Below are positions 52,643 through 61,473 of a stretch of 64,000 nt of DNA, in pieces; the first letter of the stretch is position 1; each line of letters begins with the position of its first letter. The notes beneath the pieces were generated by a model, which worked only from the letters and a program-made list of their open reading frames with translations, had not been told where the DNA came from and did not search any database. The translations under genes and the position numbers were made by a program. Source of the DNA: Zymogenus sp964542895 (GTDB lineage Bacteria > Desulfobacterota > Zymogenia > Zymogenales > Zymogenaceae); the NCBI GenBank assembly GCA_964542895.1, contig CAZIWT010000003.1:1-64000 (forward strand). Direction: 5' to 3'.

Positions 52643-54148
52643 ATGTTAAGCAGGATATCCCGCCGAGACTTCCTGACCGCGGCCGGAACCGCCGCCACAG
52701 CCCTTATGATCCCCGGCCGGGCGCGGGGATTTTCAACTCATAGCAAACCCAATATCGTTTTGATCCTCGTTGACGACCTGGGATGGGCCGACCCGGCCTG
52801 CTACGGCAGCGCCTTTCACGAGACGCCGAACATAGACCGGCTGGCGGCGGAGGGTGTCCGCTTTACAGACGCATACAGCGCCAGCCCCGTCTGCTCACCC
52901 ACCCGGGCAGCGATAATGACCGGCAAAAACCCGGCGCGCCTCGGAATCGACAATTGGATAGCCGCCAACTTCCCTCAGCGTCTCTTCCAGCACCTCGTCC
53001 CCTCCTTGAGGACGGGACACCCGGACGACATCGCAGGCAAAAAGCCCGCACACCTCAAGCAACCCGTAAACAAGGAGTACCTTCCGCTCAAGGAGACCAC
53101 GGTAGCCGAGCTGATGCGGGACGCCGGTTACGCCACTTTTTTTACCGGAAAATGGCATCTGGGCGACGAAGACTACTACCCGGACAGGCAGGGGTTCGAC
53201 GTAAACCTGGGGGGACTCAAGTGGGGCCAGCCGCCGTCTGGATATTTCTCTCCCTACAAGATCGAGACCCTCCCGGACGGCCCGAAGGGGGAGTACCTGA
53301 CCGACCGCCTGAACAGCGAGTCCCTCGATTTCATTGATACGCACAAGGACGTCCCCTTCTTTTTGATGCTATCCCATTACGCGGTGCACACGCCGCTCAT
53401 GGGAACGGAAGAGCTGGTGAAAAAATACGAGGATAAGGCGGCGGCGATTGCCGATGGAGAACAGGTAAGAGAGATCGACGGCGTCTCCACCCGTGTCGTC
53501 CAGGGCGACCCGGTCTACGCCGCGATGCTCGAGAGCGTGGATCGGGGCGTGGGAATGATCACCAAAAAGCTCGAAGAACTGGGGCTTAGTGAAAACTCTC
53601 TCGTTATCTTCACCTCCGACAACGGGGGACTCTCCACCAAAACAACCGTCACATCGAACGAGCCTCTCCGCTACGGCAAGGGGTGGCTCTTCGAGGGGGG
53701 CATTCGGGTGCCGCTGATCATCCGGGGGCCGGGGGTAAAAAGTCCGGGAAGCGTTGTTACCGAGCCGGCCCACTCCTGCGACCTCTTCCCCACGATCCTC
53801 CAGGCGGCGGGACTTCCCACAAGGCCCGACCTGCACATCGACGGTAAAGGCCTGATGCCTCTCGCCTCCGGCACGGGCGGAGTAAATCGGGACGCCCTCT
53901 TCTGGCATTTCCCCCACTACCACAGCGACGGCCATCGTCCCTCCGGGGCGATCCGACACAAGGGGATGAAGCTGATACAGTTTTACGAGAGCGACCGGAT
54001 TCGGCTCTACGACCTCGCCCGGGACATCGGCGAGCATAACGACCTCTCCGAAACACATCCCGAGGATGCGAAAAGGCTCCTTGCGATGCTTGACGATTGG
54101 CGAAAGGAGGTAAACGCCCGGATGCCGAAAAAGCGCGGGAGACGATAA
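52643..54148 (+). CDS. Tat-exported sulfatase
   Basis: 501 residues. MLSRISRRDFLTAAG is a Tat signal (RR motif), so it acts outside the cytoplasm after folding. NIVLILVDDLGWADPACYG carries the metal-binding Asp pair. C84 in CSPTRAAIMTG is the CxPxR site that is turned into formylglycine. TFFTGKWHLG and FTSDNGG are the other metal and sulfate contacts. It removes sulfate from sulfated sugars or steroids. No maturase (FGE or radical-SAM anSME) is in the window. GGAGG precedes the ATG at 52643. Permease paralogues flank it. Confidence 0.93.
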   Translation: MLSRISRRDFLTAAGTAATALMIPGRARGFSTHSKPNIVLILVDDLGWADPACYGSAFHETPNIDRLAAEGVRFTDAYSASPVCSPTRAAIMTGKNPARLGIDNWIAANFPQRLFQHLVPSLRTGHPDDIAGKKPAHLKQPVNKEYLPLKETTVAELMRDAGYATFFTGKWHLGDEDYYPDRQGFDVNLGGLKWGQPPSGYFSPYKIETLPDGPKGEYLTDRLNSESLDFIDTHKDVPFFLMLSHYAVHTPLMGTEELVKKYEDKAAAIADGEQVREIDGVSTRVVQGDPVYAAMLESVDRGVGMITKKLEELGLSENSLVIFTSDNGGLSTKTTVTSNEPLRYGKGWLFEGGIRVPLIIRGPGVKSPGSVVTEPAHSCDLFPTILQAAGLPTRPDLHIDGKGLMPLASGTGGVNRDALFWHFPHYHSDGHRPSGAIRHKGMKLIQFYESDRIRLYDLARDIGEHNDLSETHPEDAKRLLAMLDDWRKEVNARMPKKRGRR

Positions 54149-54249
54149 CGGGATGATAATAGATATCGCCCCATTTTTCTAAAGCGCCGGTGGCACCGTC
54201 TCAAGTGGCTGATTTTTTGATTCAAGAGAGACGGGGCGCATCATCCATC

Positions 54250-54327
54250 GAGGGCGGGCGCCGGCATCGTTACGACGGTTTCTCCTCTCACCGCCCGGCA
54301 GATCATCCACATAACCCGGATGCCGTA
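54250..54327 (+). pseudogene. Fragment of a third permease copy
   Basis: Read in the plus frame, this stretch gives AGAGIVTTVSPLTARQIIHITRMP and a stop, which aligns with GAGASIGTMVSFLTAWSIMNITRVP in the permease at 51807. DNA identity is high (GCATCGTTACGACGGTTTCTCCTCTCACCGC against the same region of copy 1). Nothing before or after continues the gene, so it is a relic. It lies between the sulfatase and permease copy 2. Confidence 0.7.
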
Positions 54328-54364
54328 GAGTGACGAGCTGTAATCCAAGAGAGAGATATTTTAA

Positions 54365-54886
54365 ATGACAGGTAAAAAAAGGAAATCTCAAATGTTGTTC
54401 CCAACGCTTATTATGGCGATCTTGGCCTTGATCTTACTTATAATCGGATATATGCGGGGCGGCGGCGAACATATACGCGGCCTCTCCATGACGTGGGACA
54501 TGACCATCGAGATCATACCGCTCCTCGCCTTTGCGTTCATCGTGGCCGGCATGGTTCAGGTCCTTGTACCCCAGGAGCTGATAGCGAAATGGGTGGGGGA
54601 GGAATCCGGAGTTCGGGGGATATTCATCGGGACCCTGGCCGGTGCGGTAACTCCAGGTGGGCCTTTCGTGAGCCTGCCCGTCGCCGCGGGGCTGTTCAGG
54701 TCGGGCGCCGGCATCGGGACTATGGTGGCCTTCCTGATGGGGTGGTCCATATGGGCCGTCGCCCGAATGCCCCTCGAGGTGGGGATCATGGGATGGAAGT
54801 TCACGGCCATTCGCTTCGTATCCTCCTTTTTCCTCCCCCCCATCGCCGGGTATGTCGCCCACGTCTTTTTCTCGGGAGTCAAATGA
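54365..54886 (+). CDS. Half-size permease (COG0701/DUF318-like), copy 2
   Basis: 173 residues, about four membrane segments. It is a paralogue of the gene at 51807: GAVTPGGPFVSLPVAAGLFRSGAGIGTMVAFLMGWSIW and GIMGWKFTAIRFVSSFFLPPIAGYVAHVFFSGVK. Starts at 54365 without a strong ribosome binding site; ATG 54392 after GGAAA is an alternative that matches the start of copy 1 better. Two half-size units could form a full permease that moves a product of the sulfatase or another substrate. Confidence 0.75.
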   Translation: MTGKKRKSQMLFPTLIMAILALILLIIGYMRGGGEHIRGLSMTWDMTIEIIPLLAFAFIVAGMVQVLVPQELIAKWVGEESGVRGIFIGTLAGAVTPGGPFVSLPVAAGLFRSGAGIGTMVAFLMGWSIWAVARMPLEVGIMGWKFTAIRFVSSFFLPPIAGYVAHVFFSGVK

Positions 54887-54960
54887 GGATGACCGCGGCC
54901 CGCTCTGCTTAAACGTTTAAAGGCTTGAAATAAAATCCAAAAACCAAAGGTGGTATCCAT

Positions 54961-55506
54961 ATGAAGAGTTTAACAGCGGCGGCCTCGGCCCCGCCCCATG
55001 TCTTTTCGGTAAGGCTCTTCGCCCTCCCGCTTGTTTTAGTCCTTTTCGGCATTTACGCCTTCGGGTGCGGCTCCATCTCCGGGGGCGCCGAGGGCACCAT
55101 CTCAAAACTGGGGGTGATCCTCTTCGAGTTCAAGAGCGGCGGGGCGAGTCATCCTTCGGGGCACGGCGAGTGGATCGTGACACTTGCGGCCCCGGACAGG
55201 TTCTCGATGACGAAGAAGATCGGGGACAAAGAGACCGACCGGGGAACCGTGACGCTGACGGAAGACGAGAAGGTCAAGCTGTGGGGATTGATCGACGCGG
55301 TCGACGTTGTGAATCTGAGGCCCCCCCACCGGGACGCATCGCCGGACGAGGTGATCCTTACCTTCAGCGTGAACGACGACGTGGGGACCCACATCAGGGA
55401 AGTCTTGATCAATGATGCAAGGGAGAGGGAAACGGTGGTGAAACTCATCGAGTACCTCGGGACGCTGATCGAAAAATACGCAGGGGAAAAGCCGGTCCTG
55501 ATGTAG
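54961..55506 (+). CDS. Putative lipoprotein of unknown function
   Basis: 181 residues. Hydrophobic segment VRLFALPLVLVLFGIYAFGC ends in a lipobox-like AFGC, so C36 may be lipidated. The mature part contains a domain with EWIVTLAAPDRFSMTKKIGDKETDRGTVTLTEDEKVKLWGLIDAVDVVNLRPP and SPDEVILTFSVNDDVGTHIREVLIND. Family not recognised. GGTGG precedes the ATG. Its last 60 codons and about 135 bp downstream are duplicated at 57414-57736, on the far side of the acyl-CoA synthetase. Confidence 0.7.
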   Translation: MKSLTAAASAPPHVFSVRLFALPLVLVLFGIYAFGCGSISGGAEGTISKLGVILFEFKSGGASHPSGHGEWIVTLAAPDRFSMTKKIGDKETDRGTVTLTEDEKVKLWGLIDAVDVVNLRPPHRDASPDEVILTFSVNDDVGTHIREVLINDARERETVVKLIEYLGTLIEKYAGEKPVLM

Positions 55507-55698
55507 TTTGATCACGATGACCGACGTACCGTCAATGGTCAAGGCAGATGTCTAAACAACGACCTTTTGATGTGCCTCACCGTCCTGTTGTGCTGGAACG
55601 GTCAATATGTTATGTACCAGATGTGTCGGTTTTCACGCTCCAATATAGAAGAGAAGCGCGGAAAAAAGAATCCGTTAAAAATTCCTCGTTTTATTCCT

Positions 55699-57276
55699 CT
55701 ACACCTTCTGGTCTGGAGTTGTCTCACCCTCCCTCAATATCCCCTTCAGTACTTTACCTGAGGCGTTTCTAGGTATGGCATCTACGAACTCTACATAACG
55801 GGGCGCCTTATAACCGGCTATATGTTTCTTGACCCAGTCAGATAGCTCCTTTCCCGTCACCTCCATATCAGGCTTCTTTATCACGAATGCTTTTACCGCC
55901 TCTCCCCATTTTTCATCGAGGATTCCGATAACCGCCGCATCGGCCACAGAATCATGGCTTAGAAGAACAATCTCCACTTCCTGAGGATAGACGTTCTCCC
56001 CTCCGGTTTTTATCAGGTATTTCTTCCGGTCCACCATCCTGACAAGTCCGCTCTCTTCCATAACAAAGAGGTCTCCGGTATGATGCCATCCGTTTCTCAG
56101 CGTCTCTTCGCTCTCTTCGGGGAGATTCCAATATCCTTGCATGATGGGTGTTCCCCTCAAACACAGCTCTCCGACTTCACCGGGAGATACGGGATTGTCA
56201 TTATCGTCGGCGATCATGTAATTAAAGAAGGGCATAACATAACCGTAGATCGAAGGATCTTTTCTAATCATATCGGAATTAACCCAGGTGACCTTACCTC
56301 CCGACTCGGTCTGACCGTAGATCCCAAAGTAGTTGGCTCCCAGAAGCTCCTCTACGTCATTTACCATCTCCAACTTTTCCCCGCCCGCACCGCCGATGAA
56401 AACCTTTAGAGAGGAGACATCGGTCTTTTTCCTGACCTCGTGGTAGAGAAAATAGGTAGAAATCCCAGGCACAAGAAACATGATGGTCACTTTATACTTT
56501 TCTATTAGTTCATAGAGCTTTTCCGGGTCAAAGTCCGACGTAACAACGACAGTGCCTCCCAGTTGGATCTGGGATACGGCTGTCCCGAACCCCGCGACAT
56601 GGAAGAGGGGGAGAAATGCCAGATATACATCATCTTGCCCCATCCCGAAACAAGAGGCCATATTTATCGCATAACCATTCCACGTCCGCTGGGGTATCAT
56701 GCACCCCTTGGGCTTTCCGGTAGTACCGCTTGTGTAGAGGAGCATAAAGAGATTCTCGCCGATTATGTTGTCGGAAGAGCGAACATTTTCACTTTTGATA
56801 TCTGTAAATTCATCAAAGGACACCCAGTCGGCGGACGCCTTGCCTGTTTTGAACTTCAGCTTTATCGAAGATAATCCCTTGATGGCCTCGTTTGAATTAT
56901 CGATAAAAGAGTCACTGCTGTACATGGCCTTTGCCCCTGCATTGTTAATAATGAAATTTAGTTCGCTCGGAGTAAGTCGCATATTCAAAGGAACGATAAC
57001 GGCGCCTATCCAAGCCAGAGCATAGAAGAGTTCAAAATAGACTTTGCTGTTCTCTGAAAGACATGCCACCCTGTCGCCAGGATTAATGCCGTTTTGACCA
57101 AGCCACAATACCATACGGGAAACCCTATCGTACAACTCACTGTATGTACAAGACTCTCCGGTCGTCCCATCTACTATTGCTACATGATTCTTCCGGCTCA
57201 TTGCCAATATTCTCAAAGAATAACAGAGGGGAAGCGAATTGAGGGCGTTTACCTCATCTCCTTTGTATTTTGCCAT
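55699..57276 (-). CDS. AMP-dependent acyl-CoA synthetase/ligase
   Basis: 525 residues. Adenylate-forming core: MLLYTSGTTGKPKGCM (P-loop), GIYGQTESGG, GWHHTGDL and DRKKYLIKTGGENVYPQEVE, then the C-terminal Lys in RNASGKVLKG. It activates a carboxylic acid to its CoA ester with ATP; the acid is unknown. Codons are more AT-rich than in the neighbours and the gene sits between duplicated blocks on the other strand, suggesting insertion by transfer. AGGAG precedes the ATG; a strong promoter is at 57300-57328. Confidence 0.93.
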   Translation of the reverse strand: MAKYKGDEVNALNSLPLCYSLRILAMSRKNHVAIVDGTTGESCTYSELYDRVSRMVLWLGQNGINPGDRVACLSENSKVYFELFYALAWIGAVIVPLNMRLTPSELNFIINNAGAKAMYSSDSFIDNSNEAIKGLSSIKLKFKTGKASADWVSFDEFTDIKSENVRSSDNIIGENLFMLLYTSGTTGKPKGCMIPQRTWNGYAINMASCFGMGQDDVYLAFLPLFHVAGFGTAVSQIQLGGTVVVTSDFDPEKLYELIEKYKVTIMFLVPGISTYFLYHEVRKKTDVSSLKVFIGGAGGEKLEMVNDVEELLGANYFGIYGQTESGGKVTWVNSDMIRKDPSIYGYVMPFFNYMIADDNDNPVSPGEVGELCLRGTPIMQGYWNLPEESEETLRNGWHHTGDLFVMEESGLVRMVDRKKYLIKTGGENVYPQEVEIVLLSHDSVADAAVIGILDEKWGEAVKAFVIKKPDMEVTGKELSDWVKKHIAGYKAPRYVEFVDAIPRNASGKVLKGILREGETTPDQKV

Positions 57277-57299
57277 AACTTACTCCTATAATTTTTTTC

Positions 57300-57328
57300 A
57301 CTATAATTGGAGCATACCTTATTGTCAA
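57300..57328 (-). promoter_or_regulatory. Promoter of the acyl-CoA synthetase gene
   Basis: On the minus strand, TTGACA (57323-57328), a 17-bp spacer and TATAGT (57300-57305), 24 bp before the ATG at 57276 with AGGAG between. Near-consensus sigma-70 promoter. Confidence 0.7.
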
Positions 57329-57413
57329 GAATTTACAGCGTTTTTGTAGAAACATAACGCCCTTTTTAAGGTGGGAAATGGAAACTACTTTATTTTCTAA
57401 ACTCTTCTCAAAT

Positions 57414-57596
57414 CCCCATCGCAATTCATCTCCGGACGAGGTAATCCTGACCTTCAGGGTTGACCCTAATGTGGGGACCCACATCAGGGAAGTCTTGGTC
57501 GGCAACACCAGGGAGAGAGAGGCGGTTGTGGAACTTATCGAGTACATAGGGACCTTGATCAAAAAATACGCCAGGGAAAAGCCGGTCTTGATGTAA
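57414..57596 (+). pseudogene. Duplicated 3' end of the lipoprotein gene
   Basis: Translates as HRNSSPDEVILTFRVDPNVG, then THIREVLV, EREAVVELIEYIGTLIKKYA and EKPVLM, close to the last 60 residues of the gene at 54961-55506. An ATG at 57378 opens the frame but the N-terminal domain and signal peptide are missing. Homology continues past the stop to about 57736 (AATATGTTAT ... CTCC against 55604-55641). A relic or a very short new gene. The gap 57277-57827 holds this and the promoter above. Confidence 0.8.
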
Positions 57597-57827
57597 TTTT
57601 TTTCGCGCGACCGACAGACCTCCATTTGTGAAATTCCAACGCTTTAAAAACTGCTTTGAATTGCGGTGACACCGCCAGATTGCGCGGAATCGGGAAATAT
57701 GTTATACTTGTTTTAATGTGTCGATCTTCAAGCTCCTCTCCGATGCGTGGTGTAACCGCCCGCTGAAATCTCCTCAAGCTCACTCTTCATCGATACATAC
57801 ACAATTTAAAGTCAAAGGAGTATGACA

Positions 57828-58511
57828 ATGAAAGGATTTAACAAATCGACCTTGATCGCGGCCGTCATCGCAGGCGTCTTCTGTTCGCTTAACCTCGTCG
57901 TCTCATCAAGCGCCCAGGACAATGTCACCACAGTCGTCGACGCCAAGATCGCGACAATCGAGATAACCGAGCTGACGAAAAACGAGGCGGAGGGGATCCT
58001 CTTCATGCGCGAGGAGGAGAAGCTGGCGAGAGACGTCTACCGGGCAATCTACGACAAATGGGGCATAAGGATATTTGCCAACATCGCCTCAAGCGAGCAG
58101 ACCCACATGGACGCCCTGGCAAAAATAATAGTGCGTTACGGTCTTGACGATCCCATCTCCAATGACGTCCCGGGCGTCTTTAAAAACGATACGCTGAAGT
58201 CCCTCTACAAGGAGCTTGTCGAAAAGGCCGGAAAATCTCTAAACGACGCCCTGATCGTCGGGGCACAGATAGAGGAGCTGGACATCGCCGACCTTATCAA
58301 GTGGATCGAGGCTACTGACAACGACGACGTCAGGATCGTCTACCAGAACCTTATGAAGGGATCCAGAAACCATCTGAGGTCTTTCCACCGGCAGATCGAG
58401 CGTAATGGGGTAAAGTACACACCCAGCTATCTCGAAGCCGATCTCTTCAACCGGATAGTCGCAAGCCCCAGGGAGAGGGGCGCGATCCTCGATCCCGACT
58501 ACACTTATTGA
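57828..58511 (+). CDS. Exported DUF2202 (ferritin-like) protein
   Basis: 227 residues. Signal peptide (MKGFNKSTLIAAVIAGVFCSLNLVVSSSAQ), then DUF2202: TKNEAEGILFMREEEKLARDVYRAIYDKWG, SSEQTHMDALAKII, and QNLMKGSRNHLRSFHRQIE. The EEEKLARD and EQTHMD helices fit a ferritin-like four-helix bundle with a di-iron or similar metal site. Role unknown. AAGGAG is 8 bases before the ATG at 57828; the ATG at 57822 is too close to it. Confidence 0.85.
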   Translation: MKGFNKSTLIAAVIAGVFCSLNLVVSSSAQDNVTTVVDAKIATIEITELTKNEAEGILFMREEEKLARDVYRAIYDKWGIRIFANIASSEQTHMDALAKIIVRYGLDDPISNDVPGVFKNDTLKSLYKELVEKAGKSLNDALIVGAQIEELDIADLIKWIEATDNDDVRIVYQNLMKGSRNHLRSFHRQIERNGVKYTPSYLEADLFNRIVASPRERGAILDPDYTY

Positions 58512-58701
58512 GGCCGCTCGCCGTCCGCGCCTCCAGATTATTTTGAGGACGCCCAAAGCCTTTTCATGCGGGAAAGCTTTTTTAGTGTGGAATTTCAAGA
58601 AATTAGCTGCTATAATGATGTTGCTTTTTCCCTGTCAACCTTGTTGTAATGTTAATCTTGAGCCCCAATTTCCATAAATACCATATATGGAGTGAAGACT
58701 C

Positions 58702-61098
58702 ATGGCCAGACACGCGATAACAGCGGGCGCATACATCGAGCCGCCTGAAGAGGAAAGGAAATCCGACCGCTTCATCCGGATAAAGGAGAAGCTCCTCTCA
58801 AGTAAAATGCACCTCTGCACGGAGCGCGCCTGGCTCATCACCGAGTATTTCAAGAAATACGACGACCCGAAGGAGCCGATGGTGATCAGGAAGGCAAAGG
58901 CGATGAAACATCTCCTTCGCAACAAGTCGGCCAAGATCTTCGACGACGAGCTGATTGTGGGAAACGTGGGAAGCCACAGGAAGTCCGCCATAATCCAGCC
59001 GGAGCTCTCCGGCGTCTTCCTGAATCAGGAGCTCCTCTGGATAGACAAGCGGGAGACGACCCCCTTTCAGATACCGTGGGCGGAGAGGCTCAAGTTCATC
59101 TTCCGGATAATCCCCTACTGGCTCACCCGAAACATGATCATAAGGTCGTTTTTCCCGAATCGGATCGGCCGCTTTTTACACTACGTGGTCGATCAGCTCT
59201 CGCCCGCCTTCTACCTGATTAACGTCGCCGGCGGGATTGGCCACTTCCTCCCAAACTACGAGAAGATAGTGGTGATCGGTATTGAGGGATATTTAAAGGA
59301 GATGGAGGGCAAAGACGGCGACCTCCACGGGGCGTGCCGGATAGTCTCCGAGGGGCTGGTTGATTTTGCGGAAAACCTCGCCGAAGAGGCGGAGAGGATC
59401 GCCACAGAAGAAAGGGGCAAGACCAGGAGGGAGGAGCTTCACGAGATAGCCCGGATATTGAGAAAGGTGCCTAAAGAGGGGGCCGGGACGTTCCAGGAGG
59501 CGGTGCAGTCGCTTTGGCTTTCCCACCTTACCGTCTGCCTCGAGGGGATAAACTCCGCCGTCTCGTTGAGCAGGGTCGATCAATACCTCTACCCCTACTA
59601 TAAAAGTGATATAGATGAGGGAAGGATTACCAGAGAAGACGCCGTTGAGATACTCCTGTGCTTCTCGGCAAAGGCCACCGAGCACGTCTTTCACCTCTCG
59701 GAGACGATCAGCAAGTGCCACGGCGGCTACCTGATAGCTCAGGCGGCCGTCGTCGGGGGGATGGACAGAGACGGCAACGACGCGGTCAACGAGCTCACCT
59801 ACGTCTTTCTCGACGTGATGGAGCGTTCGGGACTTCGCGACCCGAACTACCACGCCCGCACCCACAAGGGCTCGCCAAAAGAATACGTCAGGCGTGCCTT
59901 GGACGTGGCGAGGAGGGGGAACGGCGTCCCGGGAATCTTCAGCGACGAGGCGGTGATATCCTCCCTCCTCCACCACGGCTACCCGATCGAGGACGCCAGG
60001 GACTACGGGATCGTGGGGTGTGTGGAGCCGTCGATCCCCGGAAAGAGCTTTCTCTCCACGGACACCGCGCTGTTCAACCTGCCGGCCTGCCTCATCTTCG
60101 CGCTTAACCGGGGAAGGACTTTAAAGCTACGGGGAAAGAAGATCGGCGCCGACACCCCGCCCCCGGAGACCTTTACCACGATAGACGATGTGATAAGCGC
60201 CTTTCGGGAGCAGGTGGAGCATATGGTCTTAAGGATGGTAGAAGACCTCGAGATAATCGACGGCGGAAACCGGGACTACCACCCCACCCCCTTTTCATCC
60301 ATGTTAGTGGACGGCTGTATCGAGTCGGGGCTGGACGTGTCGGCGGGCGGCGCGGTATACAACGGCAGCGGGGTTCAGGGCGTGGGCGTGGCCGACGTGG
60401 CGGATTCCTTTACCGCCGTAAAGGATGCCGTCTTCGACAGAAAGATCTGCACCCTGCCGGAATTAGTTACGGCGATGAGAGACAATTTCAAATCCGACCC
60501 GAAGCTGAGGGGCGAGCTCCTCAAGGCGCCGAAGTACGGAAACGACCAAAAACTCCCCGACCGATACGCGGACCTCGTGGTCAATATCTTCCACGATGCG
60601 CTCTCCCGATACACGAACGTCCGGGGAGGACAATACGTCCCCGGCTTCTACTCCTCCACCACCCACGCCTCCTTCGGCGAGAAAACCCCGGCCCTCCCCA
60701 GCGGGAGGCTTGAACGTATGCCATTCGGGGCGAGCCTATCCCCAGCAAACGGGATGGACAAATGCGGCCCCACGGCGCTATTGAACTCGGTCGCCGGGGT
60801 GGACGCCAAGCTCGCCGCCAACGGCTACGCTACGAACCTCCGCTTCGACCCGGCAACCGTCTTAGGGGAGAGGGGCGTCGATATACTGGAGGCGTTAACA
60901 AAAGGCTTCTTCGAGTCCGGTGGGATGGAGCTCCAGATCAACGTCCTCGACCCGGACACCCTTATCGACGCCCGCAAAAACCCGGGGAAATATCCGGGGC
61001 TGGTCGTTCGCGTCGCCGGCTACTGCGCCTACTTCGACGATCTGCCCAACATCGTAAAGGACGAGATCATCGCGAGGACCCGCCTGAGCCTCCAGTAG
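58702..61098 (+). CDS. Glycyl radical enzyme (dehydratase/eliminase-like)
   Basis: 798 residues, typical of PFL-like glycyl radical enzymes. The active-site Cys is C440 in IVGCVEPSIPGK, with Glu E442 as in glycerol dehydratase and choline lyase, rather than the Cys-Cys of pyruvate formate lyase. The radical Gly is G773 in RVAGYCAYFDDL. Such enzymes need a radical-SAM activase, which is not in the window. The oxygen-sensitive chemistry points to an anaerobe. The substrate is not clear. GGAG precedes the ATG at 58702. Confidence 0.93.
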   Translation: MARHAITAGAYIEPPEEERKSDRFIRIKEKLLSSKMHLCTERAWLITEYFKKYDDPKEPMVIRKAKAMKHLLRNKSAKIFDDELIVGNVGSHRKSAIIQPELSGVFLNQELLWIDKRETTPFQIPWAERLKFIFRIIPYWLTRNMIIRSFFPNRIGRFLHYVVDQLSPAFYLINVAGGIGHFLPNYEKIVVIGIEGYLKEMEGKDGDLHGACRIVSEGLVDFAENLAEEAERIATEERGKTRREELHEIARILRKVPKEGAGTFQEAVQSLWLSHLTVCLEGINSAVSLSRVDQYLYPYYKSDIDEGRITREDAVEILLCFSAKATEHVFHLSETISKCHGGYLIAQAAVVGGMDRDGNDAVNELTYVFLDVMERSGLRDPNYHARTHKGSPKEYVRRALDVARRGNGVPGIFSDEAVISSLLHHGYPIEDARDYGIVGCVEPSIPGKSFLSTDTALFNLPACLIFALNRGRTLKLRGKKIGADTPPPETFTTIDDVISAFREQVEHMVLRMVEDLEIIDGGNRDYHPTPFSSMLVDGCIESGLDVSAGGAVYNGSGVQGVGVADVADSFTAVKDAVFDRKICTLPELVTAMRDNFKSDPKLRGELLKAPKYGNDQKLPDRYADLVVNIFHDALSRYTNVRGGQYVPGFYSSTTHASFGEKTPALPSGRLERMPFGASLSPANGMDKCGPTALLNSVAGVDAKLAANGYATNLRFDPATVLGERGVDILEALTKGFFESGGMELQINVLDPDTLIDARKNPGKYPGLVVRVAGYCAYFDDLPNIVKDEIIARTRLSLQ

Positions 61099-61351
61099 AT
61101 CGGCCGCGGGGTGTAAAAGCGGGGGCAATTGGGATAAAAAGGGATTTTTTTACTTTCGCTCCTCTTATCTTTCCCACCCCATTTTACAATTATGTGGACG
61201 GCTTCTATAGACGTGAGCAGTTTAAATCCACAGTCCTGTAAAAAGTTTCATCGCCCATCTCATATAATCAATCCTCCCATCCTCCATTCGAGATCGATTT
61301 TTTTAAACACGATAGCTCGAAGTTTTTCTGCAGCGCAAGCCACATTTTACC

Positions 61352-61404
61352 TTGACAAAGGATTGTCGAAAATATAAACTTTTTGACTGACTGACAAGTC
61401 AATC
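61352..61404 (+). promoter_or_regulatory. Promoter and palindromic operator before the TetR gene
   Basis: TTGACA at 61352-61357 and TATAAA at 61373-61378 (15-bp spacer) or TAAACT at 61375-61380 (17-bp spacer). Just downstream is the imperfect palindrome GACTGACTGACAAGTCAATC (61385-61404), which pairs at 7 of 10 half-site positions. A TetR operator at the transcription start is a common autoregulation layout. The rest of the gap 61099-61473 shows no gene. Confidence 0.5.
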
Positions 61405-61473
61405 TACGGGGGGGGCGGGGCGGCAATTTTTAAGTGGGTGAAAGCGAAGTAAAAAACCATTTGGGAATATAGA

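Noticed and set aside
55548..55772. Short plus-strand frames over the 3' end of the synthetase gene
   Set aside because: They overlap the opposite-strand gene and the duplicated non-coding block; no domain.
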